Positions 18,254 through 26,148 of a stretch of DNA of 64,000 nt are shown one piece after another (the first letter of the stretch is position 1; each line of letters starts with the position of its first letter). A program made the translations under genes and the position numbers. Source of the DNA: Planctomycetota bacterium. Its GTDB lineage: Bacteria; Planctomycetota; Phycisphaerae; UBA1845; PWPN01. The notes beneath the pieces are model-generated. The model saw only the letters and a list, made by a program, of their open reading frames with translations, had not been told where the DNA came from and did not search any database. Where the stretch lies: assembly GCA_029550525.1 (NCBI GenBank), contig JAKPHF010000049.1, positions 186,001 through 250,000 of the forward strand, written 5' to 3'.

Positions 18254-19165
18254 ATGGAAATTCGACGGCCCAGGAACCGAGTCGAGCACCGCGCCGCGCT
18301 CGCCCGTCTCATCGACCCCAACGGCGCGGCCGATCCGCTGATCGGTGAACGCGTCGATATGCTCGAAGACTACGCCCGTAAGCGCAATCTCTCGCTCGAT
18401 CCCTGCCTCATCCTGGTTCACGGCAACATCATCCGGGCGGTGTGCCTTTGTCTCGACGCGCCGGGACGCACCGCGAGCATCCTCATCTCCCCATCGGTGA
18501 ACGAACCCGAACTGCGCGAGCCGCTCGCCAGCATGCTGCGTCAGCTCCAGGAGGGAGCGGCCGGCCGAAACGTCCAGCTGCTCCAGGGCATGGTCGCGCC
18601 CGAGTGTCGCGAAGACGCCTTCATCTACGAGGCCGCCGGCTTCAACTTTCTGGCCACGCTTCTGTACATGCAGAACGATCTCCGCCGGTTGCGGGTCCGG
18701 CCGACTCGCCGCGTGCTCACGTGGGAGACGTACAGTCCCCGGACGCACGAGCTGTTCAAAAGGGTAGTGGAGGGCACGTACGAGGACAGCCTCGATTGCG
18801 GTTCGTTGAACGGCGTCCGCGACATTGAGGACATTCTCGCCAGCCATCGGGCGACCGGCCGGTTCGATCCTTACTACTGGCGCGTGGGCCTGTCGGACGG
18901 TCGGCCCGTCGGCGTCATTCTCCTGTCCTACATGGAAGAGCACCAGACGTTCGAGGTCGTGTACATGGGCTGCCTGCCCGCCTGCCGGAACAACGGCTTC
19001 GGCTCCAGCCTCCTGGCCCACGGCGTCGAGCTGGCGCGGTCTCGAGGACTGACCGCCATGTCGCTGTCCGTCGATGAACGGAACACGCCGGCCCGAAGAA
19101 TGTACGCCTCGTTCGGCTTCACGGAGATGGCTCGCCGCGACGTGTGGATCAAAGTGTTGGGATAA
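18254..19165 (+). CDS. tandem GNAT acetyltransferase (mycothiol-synthase-like)
   Basis: A 303-aa cytoplasmic protein with two GNAT folds. The N-terminal copy (about 1-140) is degenerate, while the C-terminal copy (about 155-303) keeps the acetyl-CoA loop region CRNNGFGSSLLAHGVELAR and the usual NTPARRMYASFGF ending. The two-domain layout resembles MshD, which acetylates Cys-GlcN-inositol in mycothiol synthesis, but many paralogues modify other amines. It lies about 1.9 kb from a BshB1-like deacetylase gene. Its true substrate is unknown. Confidence 0.8.
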   Translation: MEIRRPRNRVEHRAALARLIDPNGAADPLIGERVDMLEDYARKRNLSLDPCLILVHGNIIRAVCLCLDAPGRTASILISPSVNEPELREPLASMLRQLQEGAAGRNVQLLQGMVAPECREDAFIYEAAGFNFLATLLYMQNDLRRLRVRPTRRVLTWETYSPRTHELFKRVVEGTYEDSLDCGSLNGVRDIEDILASHRATGRFDPYYWRVGLSDGRPVGVILLSYMEEHQTFEVVYMGCLPACRNNGFGSSLLAHGVELARSRGLTAMSLSVDERNTPARRMYASFGFTEMARRDVWIKVLG

Positions 19166-19245
19166 GCTATGAGCTGTGAGCCGGAGGGAAGGGACCCGGT
19201 CGGGAGTCGCGCTGGGAACGGAAGCATTTTGCAGTCGAACGGAGA

Positions 19246-19272
19246 CGGCGGGGACAAGCCCCGCCGCTCGCT
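19246..19272. repeat. CGGCGGGGACAAGCCCCGCCGCTCGCT palindromic repeat (inverse orientation)
   Basis: Same family as 2917-2944 and 17573-17602 but inverted. It lies in the convergent spacer between the GNAT gene and the TIM-barrel gene. Confidence 0.7.
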
Positions 19273-19280
19273 AAAACTTC

Positions 19281-19331
19281 TCTGGCCCAGAGCTCATAGC
19301 CCATAGCTCAAAGCTATAGGTCTACAGCTTA
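19281..19331. repeat. AGCTCATAGCCCATAGCTCAAAGC low-complexity repeat
   Basis: Iterated AGCTCATAGC-type units, the same family as 1206-1300. A shorter tract, AGCTATGAGCTGTGAGCC, is at 19168-19185 in the same spacer. Confidence 0.8.
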
Positions 19332-20354
19332 CAGCTTCTCAAACTGCTGCTTCACGTAGTCACGGGCGCGGGGGACGTCTTCCAGCGACAGATGTTCGAT
19401 CACCAACGGGATCTCGCGGTCGAGCTCGGCCAGCAGCCGCAGATACAGCGGGTAATTCAACACGCCCAGCCCCGGAGCCGGGTGCTCCTGGCCCTTGTCG
19501 GTCATAACCACGTCCTTGGCGTGGGCCAGGACGGTGTGCTGCCCGATCCGCTTGAACATGTCGCGGAGCATCTCGTCCATTCGCGACATGTCCTCGGGCT
19601 TGTAGTAGTTGCACGGGTCCATGGTCAGCTTGAGCGAGGGCAGATCGACTTCGCGGAACAGCCGCTCGGCCCGGTCCACCGACGAAATCAGGTTTCGCCA
19701 GTACCCCTCGATGGCGATGATCGCCTTCTTGCGATGGGCCTTCAGGGCGAGGCTGGCCAGCGCGTTGCGGGCGGCGGCGTAGCCCTCGTCGGTGAAGTTC
19801 TTCGGGTCGTCGGCGAATTGCGACTGCGTATTGAACGTGCCCGTTTCGGTCGAAATGATCGGCGAACCGAAGCGCTCCCAATTGTTGATGAGCGTGTTCA
19901 TGAACTGCTCGTTGCGCTTGCGGCCGGCCTCGTCCGGGCCGATCACGTTGTGGTAGCCGAACAGCCCGGCCACCTCCAGATCATTCTTCTCCAGCGCAGT
20001 CCGGATCTTCTTCAGCACGTCCCAGTCGGGATTGAACGGGTCGAACGCGATGTCCTTGAATCCGTATTGCAGCACCACGCAGCGGAACCCGTCCTCGCGC
20101 ATGCGTCGAGCGGCCTCGTCCAGCGGCAGGCCCCCGTACACGCCGGTGAAGATGCCAAGCTTGAGATTCTTCTTGGCCTTGGCCCGCAGCTCGGCGGCAT
20201 TCGCCGCTCGGTCCGCATTCCCGGCTGTCCCGGCATTCGCCACGGTCTCGGCTGCCTGGAGGATTGTCCCGGGAACGGCCCCCGCTGCTGCAGCAGCACC
20301 GGCGGTCTTCAGCAGGTTGCGCCGATTCATGGCATGATGGAGAACGTCGCTCAT
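19329..20354 (-). CDS. Tat-exported sugar phosphate isomerase/epimerase-like TIM barrel
   Basis: A 341-aa protein. The N-terminus carries MNRRNLLKTAG and an Ala-rich hydrophobic stretch, a twin-arginine export signal. The rest is an AP-endonuclease-2/xylose-isomerase-like TIM barrel: LKLGIFTG opens it, and likely metal ligands appear in STETGTF, AIEGYW, TMDPCNYY, LAHAKDVV and VIEHLS. Such enzymes interconvert or epimerise sugars and are often exported in planctomycetes. GGAGG precedes the ATG by seven bases. The substrate is unknown. Confidence 0.85.
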   Translation of the reverse strand: MSDVLHHAMNRRNLLKTAGAAAAAGAVPGTILQAAETVANAGTAGNADRAANAAELRAKAKKNLKLGIFTGVYGGLPLDEAARRMREDGFRCVVLQYGFKDIAFDPFNPDWDVLKKIRTALEKNDLEVAGLFGYHNVIGPDEAGRKRNEQFMNTLINNWERFGSPIISTETGTFNTQSQFADDPKNFTDEGYAAARNALASLALKAHRKKAIIAIEGYWRNLISSVDRAERLFREVDLPSLKLTMDPCNYYKPEDMSRMDEMLRDMFKRIGQHTVLAHAKDVVMTDKGQEHPAPGLGVLNYPLYLRLLAELDREIPLVIEHLSLEDVPRARDYVKQQFEKL

Positions 20355-20432
20355 GGGTAGCCTCCAATGGGGATTGTCAGATGCGTGATGCCAATCTATC
20401 CCCAGCCCGACGCTCTGTCGAGCGAGGCAGCT

Positions 20433-20455
20433 CTGAGCTATGAGCTATGAGCCGG
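20433..20455. repeat. AGCTATGAGCTATGAGCC repeat
   Basis: A short copy of the AGCTCATAGC family (here in inverse orientation), upstream of the ilvC promoter region and followed by a CTCGCCGCGTCGCCGCGTC tract at 20519-20542. Confidence 0.7.
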
Positions 20456-20564
20456 AGAAAGGGGGAAGGCTGACGCAATCCCGCTTCGGTTTCGGCCCTC
20501 CTGGAGAGACTCGCAGGTTTCCTCGCCGCGTCGCCGCGTCGGTTTTCCCCGTCCGCGGGCGGTC

Positions 20565-20592
20565 TTGCCAGGGGGCGTCAGTGTGTTACACT
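20565..20592 (+). promoter_or_regulatory. candidate sigma-70 promoter for ilvC
   Basis: TTGCCA, a 16-base spacer, then TACACT. Both hexamers have good matches (four of six each). It would give a leader of about 230 bases. The leader holds a GGCGGGCAAGATGCCCGCC hairpin at 20742-20760, which belongs to a repeat type seen elsewhere, so an attenuation role is speculative. No other gene is supported between 20355 and 20831. Confidence 0.5.
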
Positions 20593-20831
20593 GCTCTGTT
20601 TCGTGCGAGGCTGGCGGTCGGGGTCCGGCAGCTTCGGCGGGAATTCACAGGTGACGGGGAGTTTGGACGAACAGGCGTGCAAGCTGCACGCTCCCCGGCA
20701 GGGCTGGCGAGGCGCCGGTCCTGCACACAGTTGGAAAAAGGCGGGCAAGATGCCCGCCCCCCGAAAAGCGGACACCGGGCGCGCGAGCCGCACGCCGGCC
20801 GCAAGGTACTCACTGGAAAGGACAAGGCACA

Positions 20832-21836
20832 ATGGCGGTCACCATTTATTATGACAAGGATGCGGATCTGGGATTCCTCAAGGGCAAGAAGGTGGCCATC
20901 CTGGGCTACGGGAGCCAGGGGCACGCCCACGCTCAGAACCTGCGGGACTCGGGCGTCAGCGTGATCGTGTCCGAACTGCCGGGCACGGCCAACTACCAGC
21001 TGGCGTGCGATCACGGCTTCAAGCCGGTGACCGCCACCGAGGCCACCGAGCAGGCCGACCTCATCGTCATGACACTGCCCGACGAGGCTCAGCCGCACGT
21101 CTACAAGAACTTCATCGCCCCGGCCCTCAAGCCGGGCAAAACGCTGGGCTTCACGCACGGGTTCAACATCCACTTCGGCCAGATTGTCCCGCCTGAAGGC
21201 GTGGACGTGATCATGATCGCCCCCAAGGGCCCCGGCCACCTGCTCCGCAGCGAGTATGTCAAGGGCGGCGGCGTGCCCTGCCTGATCGCGGTCGAGAAGG
21301 ACTACACCGGTAACGCCAAGAAGATGGGCCTGGCCTGGGCCGCGGGCATCGGCGGCGGCCGGGCCGGCATCCTCGAAACCACCTTCGCCATCGAGACCGA
21401 GACCGACCTGTTCGGCGAGCAGGTCGTGCTCTGCGGCGGCGTGACCGAGCTGGTCAAGGCCGGCTTCGAGACGCTGCTCGAGGCGGGCTATCCGCCGGAG
21501 ATCTGCTTCTTCGAGTGCATGCACGAGCTGAAGCTTATCGTCGACCTGTTCTACCAGGGCGGCATCAACTACATGCGTTACAGCGTGAGCAACACGGCCG
21601 AGTACGGCGACCTGACCCGCGGGCCGCGAATCATCACGCAGGAAACCCGCAAGGAAATGAAGAAGATTCTCGACGAGATCGTCAGCGGCCAGTTTGCCCG
21701 CGAGTGGCTGCTCGAGAACCAGGCCGGCCGGCCGGTGTTCAACGCCCTGTACAAGAAGGACTACAACCATCCGCTGGAGGTCGTCGGTCGCAAGCTCCGC
21801 CGGATGATGAAGTGGATCGATGCGAAGGAAGTCTGA
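20832..21836 (+). CDS. ilvC: ketol-acid reductoisomerase
   Basis: Second common step of valine, leucine and isoleucine synthesis: alkyl migration and NADPH-dependent reduction of acetolactate or acetohydroxybutyrate. The 334-aa product is a class I (short) enzyme. The Rossmann motif is [17 protein letters not shown] near residues 24-40. The catalytic domain shows [34 protein letters not shown] and [11 protein letters not shown], containing the metal-binding Asp/Glu residues. The ATG is preceded by GGAAAGG. ilvB/ilvN are not adjacent. Confidence 0.97.
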   Translation: MAVTIYYDKDADLGFLKGKKVAILGYGSQGHAHAQNLRDSGVSVIVSELPGTANYQLACDHGFKPVTATEATEQADLIVMTLPDEAQPHVYKNFIAPALKPGKTLGFTHGFNIHFGQIVPPEGVDVIMIAPKGPGHLLRSEYVKGGGVPCLIAVEKDYTGNAKKMGLAWAAGIGGGRAGILETTFAIETETDLFGEQVVLCGGVTELVKAGFETLLEAGYPPEICFFECMHELKLIVDLFYQGGINYMRYSVSNTAEYGDLTRGPRIITQETRKEMKKILDEIVSGQFAREWLLENQAGRPVFNALYKKDYNHPLEVVGRKLRRMMKWIDAKEV

Positions 21837-21855
21837 CCGCTCCGCGGTCAGACTT

Positions 21856-21885
21856 CAGCTATCAGCTGTCAGCTGACAGCCAGAA
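21856..21885. repeat. CAGCTATCAGCTGTCAGCTGACAGCC repeat
   Basis: Copy of the CTATCAGCTGTCAGC subfamily, immediately after ilvC. Confidence 0.75.
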
Positions 21886-21972
21886 GCTGATGAGCGGAAC
21901 GCTAACACCGAGGACTGACGGCTCAGTGCTCAGAGTAAAAACTCTGGCGCGGCAACGCAGCGAGGAACTGGG

Positions 21973-23127
21973 ATGAGAACAACATTGACCATGGTTCTTG
22001 CGATTGGGTTGGCGGCGACAGCGTGGGCGGCGGATCAGTCCGCGGCCACGCCGGCAGGGTGCACGGCCAGTGCGACGACCTGTACGGCCAAGCCCAACAC
22101 GCTCACTTGCTGCCAGGCCAAGGCCGGGCAGCTCCTGCTGTTCGACGGCGAAACGACGTTCGGCTGGAAGGTCGAGGGCGACGCCAAGGTGGTTGACGGC
22201 ACGCTCGTCATCGGCGGCGGCAAGGACACCGTCGCTCGGACGACGACGCAGTTCGGCGACTTCGAACTTGCTTTCCAATACTCGTCCGACACCGCCAAGG
22301 ACGCGAAGCTGGTGCTCAACGGCCGGAAGTATGACCTTACGGCCGCCAAGGCTGACGGCTGGGTCCAGGCCAAATGGAAGGTCGAGAGCAAGGGCGGGGC
22401 GTATGAAGTGCGGCCGGCGTTCGGTGCGGTCGGTTCGGAGCTGACTACCGGCGAGCCGGTGAAGCAGTCCGGGGCGAGCCTCACGCCGGTGGAGTTTCAT
22501 GTGCCAGCCGGTCGTAAGCTCGTGCTGCGGAACGTCATGCTCAAGCCGCTGGGCATGAAGGATCTGTTTAACGGGAAGGATCTGACCGGCTGGAAGCCCG
22601 TCGAGGGCAGGCAGTCCGTGTTCAGCGTCACGCCCGACGGCGAGCTCAACGTCAAGAACGGCGGCGGCGAACTCCAGAGCGACTGGCAGGGCGACGACTT
22701 CGTTTTGCAGTTGGATATCATCTCCAACGGCAAACACCTCAACAGCGGCATCTTCTTCCGGGCGTTGCGCGGCCAGTTCTGGCAGGGCTACGAGTCGCAG
22801 ATCCGCAATCAGTGGGAAGGCGACGACCGCACCAAGCCGGTCGACTACGGTACGGGCGGCATCTACAACCGCCAGCCGACTCGCAAGGTGATCCCCAGCG
22901 ACGGCGAGTGGTTCACCATGACCGTCATCGCCCAGGGGCCGCACATCGCCACTTGGGTGAACGGCTATCAGTGCACGGACTACGTGGACGAGCAGGCTGA
23001 CGCCCCGACCGCTCGAAAGGGCCGGTATCTGGGCAAGGGCTGCATCGGCATCCAGGGCCACGATCCCACGACGGACCTGAGTTTCAAGAACATCCGTGTG
23101 GCCGATCTCCCGAAGCCGTTGAAGTAA
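21973..23127 (+). CDS. secreted tandem DUF1080 (3-keto-disaccharide hydrolase-like) protein
   Basis: A 384-aa protein with a Sec signal (LTMVLAIGLAATAWA). A Cys-rich segment follows (four Cys between about 30 and 50). Two DUF1080 modules are visible: a degenerate first one (LLFDGETTFGWKVEG, about 55-195) and a canonical second one (DLFNGKDLTGWKPVEG, SGIFFRALRGQFWQGYE, GTGGIYNRQPTRKVIPSDGEW, CIGIQGHDP). The family has a concanavalin-like fold and includes enzymes cleaving 3-keto-glycosides. GAGGA precedes the ATG. A strong terminator follows the stop. Confidence 0.87.
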   Translation: MRTTLTMVLAIGLAATAWAADQSAATPAGCTASATTCTAKPNTLTCCQAKAGQLLLFDGETTFGWKVEGDAKVVDGTLVIGGGKDTVARTTTQFGDFELAFQYSSDTAKDAKLVLNGRKYDLTAAKADGWVQAKWKVESKGGAYEVRPAFGAVGSELTTGEPVKQSGASLTPVEFHVPAGRKLVLRNVMLKPLGMKDLFNGKDLTGWKPVEGRQSVFSVTPDGELNVKNGGGELQSDWQGDDFVLQLDIISNGKHLNSGIFFRALRGQFWQGYESQIRNQWEGDDRTKPVDYGTGGIYNRQPTRKVIPSDGEWFTMTVIAQGPHIATWVNGYQCTDYVDEQADAPTARKGRYLGKGCIGIQGHDPTTDLSFKNIRVADLPKPLK

Positions 23128-23170
23128 GACGATCGACTCCGTTCGCTCGTCTCAACCAGTAAACACAAGA

Positions 23171-23201
23171 AAGCCCAGGACAAACTCGTCCTGGGCTTTT
23201 C
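23171..23201 (+). terminator. rho-independent terminator after the DUF1080 gene
   Basis: AAGCCCAGGAC, six-base loop, GTCCTGGGCTT, then T-rich TTTCT: an 11-bp perfect stem with a U-tract. It lies 43 bases after the stop codon. The A-rich sequence on the left side might let it also work on the minus strand. Confidence 0.9.
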
Positions 23202-23211
23202 TATTGCGAAG

Positions 23212-23290
23212 CTATCAGCTCTCAGCCGTCAGCGGTCCGCTGTCAGCCGAATGACTGGCTCATGGCTCACAGCTCAGAGCTCATAGCTCA
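23212..23290. repeat. CTATCAGCTCTCAGC / AGCTCATAGCTC repeat tract
   Basis: Longest clean tract after that at 1206-1300, combining both subfamilies (CAGCTCTCAGCCGTCAGC and GGCTCATGGCTCACAGCTC). It lies between the terminator and the convergent rhomboid gene. Confidence 0.82.
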
Positions 23291-23292
23291 CT

Positions 23293-24210
23293 TCACACCC
23301 GATCGACGCGGCCGGCCTGGCGGTCGCGTTCGCGCTGACGCTGGGTGGCGACGGCGAGCTTTTTGCGCTCACGGCGGGACAGGCTGTTGATGCCCTGGGC
23401 GTGGACCTTCTCGAGGATACGATCGACCTCCGCCTGCTCTTCGGCGAGCTTGCGCTGCTTGCGTTCCCAGGCGCCCTTGCGGAGTCGGCCCATGAAGTTG
23501 GGCCCGCCGCCCGAGCCGAAGCGAATGGCCGGCATCATGCCCCAGTAGTACAGGATGCCCACGCCGGCCAGGGCTCCGCCGAAGTGGCAGACTTCGCCGC
23601 CGAGGTTCGCGACGCCGCCGGGCGTGATCGCCTGCAGGAGCACGAGGGCCAGAATGATGGCCCCGAACACGCGGATGGGCATGGGGAAGATGATGAAGAT
23701 GATCTGCATGTGCGGATAGAAGATCATGGCCGCGATCAGCAGACCCCAGACAGCGCCGCTGGCGCCGACGAGCGGCACGTAGTAGTACGGATCGGGCGAG
23801 ATGGCTCCGAGGATCAGGTAGGCCAGACCGCCGACGATGCCGCAGACCGCGTAGAACCGGATGAATCGCTGGCGGCCGAAACCTCGTTCGATCTCCCGCC
23901 CGACGAAGTACAGCAGGAGCATGTTGAAGATGAGGTGGAACAACTCGTCGGCCGCATGCACGAACATGTAGGTGACGGGCTGCCAGATCTTCAACGTGGC
24001 CAGCCCCCGCAAGCTCAAGCCGAACGTGCGCGAAAACGTGCCGGGGGGCAGGAGGTTCAGCGAGATCAGATGCACGATGTGCACGGCGACGTTGATGATC
24101 ACCAACCAGGCGACCAGCGTGGTGGGGCGGGGCAACCGGAAACGCAGCTCGGGGCGGCCGGAGCCGTAACCGAAGTCGTCGTCCGAGTAGGGTCGGTCTC
24201 GCCAGCTCAT
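23293..24210 (-). CDS. rhomboid-family intramembrane serine protease
   Basis: A 305-aa protein with six or so membrane helices between residues 30 and 225. The catalytic serine is Ser151 in GASGAVWG and the catalytic histidine is His209 in EVCHFGGALAG; the HxxxN-type segment FHLIFNMLLLYFVG is also present. A basic, charged C-terminal tail of about 75 residues (KQRKLAEEQAEVDRI) is cytoplasmic and probably coiled. It overlaps the upstream Nudix gene by four bases, indicating coupling. Substrates are unknown. Confidence 0.92.
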   Translation of the reverse strand: MSWRDRPYSDDDFGYGSGRPELRFRLPRPTTLVAWLVIINVAVHIVHLISLNLLPPGTFSRTFGLSLRGLATLKIWQPVTYMFVHAADELFHLIFNMLLLYFVGREIERGFGRQRFIRFYAVCGIVGGLAYLILGAISPDPYYYVPLVGASGAVWGLLIAAMIFYPHMQIIFIIFPMPIRVFGAIILALVLLQAITPGGVANLGGEVCHFGGALAGVGILYYWGMMPAIRFGSGGGPNFMGRLRKGAWERKQRKLAEEQAEVDRILEKVHAQGINSLSRRERKKLAVATQRQRERDRQAGRVDRV

Positions 24211-24725
24211 GTCGTTCTCGTCCGCCGATAATGATAGACGCCCAGCGTAGCGATCGTTTTGCCGTCAGTGATGCGGCCGTCCAGGCAGGCTTCCATCGCC
24301 TCGGCCAGCGGCATGGGGGCCACGCGGATCTGCTCGGTGGCCTCACACTTTTGACCGCGGTGGGTCAGGCCCGTGGCCACGAACACGTGCATCAGCTCGG
24401 TGGTGAAGCCCGGGGTTGTATAGAACTGGACCAGCGGTTCGAGCGAATCGGCGACGTAGCCGGTCTCCTCCTCCAGTTCACGGGCGGCGCAGGCGATAGG
24501 TTCCTCGCCCGGCTCGAGCGTGCCGGCGGGGATCTCGAGGAGTTCCCGCCCGACGCTGAAGCGATAATTCCGGATGAGAACCACCTCGTCCGGGGAAAGC
24601 ATGGGCAGGATTCCCACCGCGCCGGGATGGACGACCAACTCACCATGAACCGGGCCGAGTCCGGGAACGTTATATTCTCGGCGCTCGACCGTGAACCTCC
24701 GTGCTCGTAGCAGCTCCTGACCCAT
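24207..24725 (-). CDS. Nudix hydrolase, ADP-ribose pyrophosphatase-like
   Basis: A 172-aa enzyme. The Nudix box runs from GTLEPGEEP to ARELEEETGY and preserves the REx2EE metal ligands. Upstream, LIRNYRFSVGRELLEIPAG is typical of the ADP-ribose/ADP-sugar branch, and FYTTPGFTTELMHVFVA follows it as in NudF. It should hydrolyse ADP-ribose or a similar nucleotide sugar to AMP and a sugar phosphate. It is the first gene of a two-gene unit with the rhomboid protease. Confidence 0.92.
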   Translation of the reverse strand: MGQELLRARRFTVERREYNVPGLGPVHGELVVHPGAVGILPMLSPDEVVLIRNYRFSVGRELLEIPAGTLEPGEEPIACAARELEEETGYVADSLEPLVQFYTTPGFTTELMHVFVATGLTHRGQKCEATEQIRVAPMPLAEAMEACLDGRITDGKTIATLGVYHYRRTRTT

Positions 24726-24883
24726 GAAGTCGATTTCCTCGGCGGGCGGCGAAAAACTGATACCCGATTGTCGGCATTCAGCAGGTTAAATTGTAGTTTT
24801 ACATGGCATAGGGAGCAACCGGCCCGGTTTCTTGTCAGCTTGGCTGAACTCTCCTATATTGTGCGATCGCAAGGACTTCGATG

Positions 24884-24930
24884 CGGCGACGAGCCCGCCG
24901 CCTTTGCGGGGGCTGGGTTTCTCGCCCGCC
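24884..24930. repeat. GC-rich palindromic spacer repeat upstream of dxr
   Basis: GAGCCCGCCGCCTTTGCGGGGGCTGGGTTTCTCGCCCGCC-type sequence related to the GGCGGG-loop-CCCGCC elements at 20742 and 59112. It is likely transcribed as part of the dxr leader. No gene is supported between 24726 and 24996. Confidence 0.45.
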
Positions 24931-24996
24931 TGGAGGCGTGCCGCACGCACGTGCCCCGAGGTGCCGGAACTACAATCGGACGGGGACCTGAGATCA

Positions 24997-26148
24997 GTGG
25001 CCAAGCGGGTTGCTATCCTGGGATCGACGGGTTCGATCGGCAAGAGCACGCTCGACGTGGTGCGTGCGCTGAGTCCCGAGCTACAGGTGGCGGGCCTGGC
25101 AGCGGGCCGCCGATGGCGTGAGCTGGCCGAGCAGTGCCAGGAGTTTCGGCCGGCGGCGGTGACCATCGCCAATGAAAGCTTCTCTGAGGACTTGCGTCCA
25201 TTCCTTCAGGAAGGCACGGAGTTGCTCGTCGGCCCGAAGGGGCTGGTCGAATTGGCCGAGCGCGACGACAACGACTTCGTCGTCGCGGCGATCGTGGGGG
25301 CGGCGGGGTTGGAATCGACCATCGCGGCCGTGGCCAAGGGCAAGACGGTCGGACTGGCCAATAAAGAAGCGTTGGTGATGGCCGGCTCGATTTTGATGCC
25401 GCTGGCTCGGCGGACGGGGGCGAATCTCCTGCCCATCGACAGCGAGCATTCGGCGGTGTTTCAGTCGATGGCCGCGGGACGGCGGTCTGAAGTGCACAAG
25501 ATTTACCTGACGGCCAGCGGCGGTCCGTTCCGAACCTGGACGGCCGAGCAGATGGCCGAGGCCACGCTGGAAGACGCGTTGCGTCACCCGACGTGGAAGA
25601 TGGGGCCGAAAATCACGATCGACTCCGCTACCATGATGAACAAAGCGCTGGAGATCGTGGAGGCGGCCTGGCTGTTCGATCTGAAGCCCGAATCGATTGA
25701 AGTGGTCATCCATCCGGAGTCGATCATTCACTCGATGGTGGAGTTCTGCGACGGTTCGGTGCTGGCCCAGTTGGGCTCGCCGGACATGCGGACTCCCATA
25801 CAGTATGCCCTGACCTGGCCGGAGCGGCGGGTCGGGTGTGCCCGGCGGCTGGATTTCGGCACGATTCGCCGACTGAACTTCGAGCCGCCGGATTTCGACC
25901 GTTTCCCCGCGTTGGCGATGGGATTCGAGGTTGCCCGGGCGGGCGGAACCGCCGGGGCGGTGTTCAACGCCGCCAACGAAGCGGCGGTCGAAGCCTTCCA
26001 ACAGCGGCGAATCACTTTTGGCAAGATCGTAGAATTGACCCGGCGTGTGTTGGATCGGCACACCGTGGCCAGCAACCCGGACCTCGGGACGCTGCTGGAA
26101 GCCGACCAATGGGCCCGCCGAGAGGTGGCTGAATGCTTGAGGCGATGA
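24997..26148 (+). CDS. dxr: 1-deoxy-D-xylulose-5-phosphate reductoisomerase
   Basis: First committed step of the MEP isoprenoid pathway: converts DXP to MEP with NADPH. The start was set at GTG 24997, since the family N-terminus KRVAILGSTGSIGKST follows directly and the length becomes 383 aa, the normal size; a longer in-frame extension upstream is encoded by spacer repeat DNA. Other hallmarks are GLANKEALVMAG, the catalytic segment IDSEHSAVFQ, TASGGPFR, TWKMGPKITIDSATMMNK and VVIHPESIIHSMVEF. The stop overlaps the downstream site-2 protease gene by 16 bases, a common dxr-rseP arrangement. Confidence 0.95.
   Translation: MAKRVAILGSTGSIGKSTLDVVRALSPELQVAGLAAGRRWRELAEQCQEFRPAAVTIANESFSEDLRPFLQEGTELLVGPKGLVELAERDDNDFVVAAIVGAAGLESTIAAVAKGKTVGLANKEALVMAGSILMPLARRTGANLLPIDSEHSAVFQSMAAGRRSEVHKIYLTASGGPFRTWTAEQMAEATLEDALRHPTWKMGPKITIDSATMMNKALEIVEAAWLFDLKPESIEVVIHPESIIHSMVEFCDGSVLAQLGSPDMRTPIQYALTWPERRVGCARRLDFGTIRRLNFEPPDFDRFPALAMGFEVARAGGTAGAVFNAANEAAVEAFQQRRITFGKIVELTRRVLDRHTVASNPDLGTLLEADQWARREVAECLRR

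Noticed and set aside
20440..20964. 174-aa open frame overlapping the ilvC start
   Set aside because: Made of repeat DNA and the ilvC promoter region; no ribosome site and no family.
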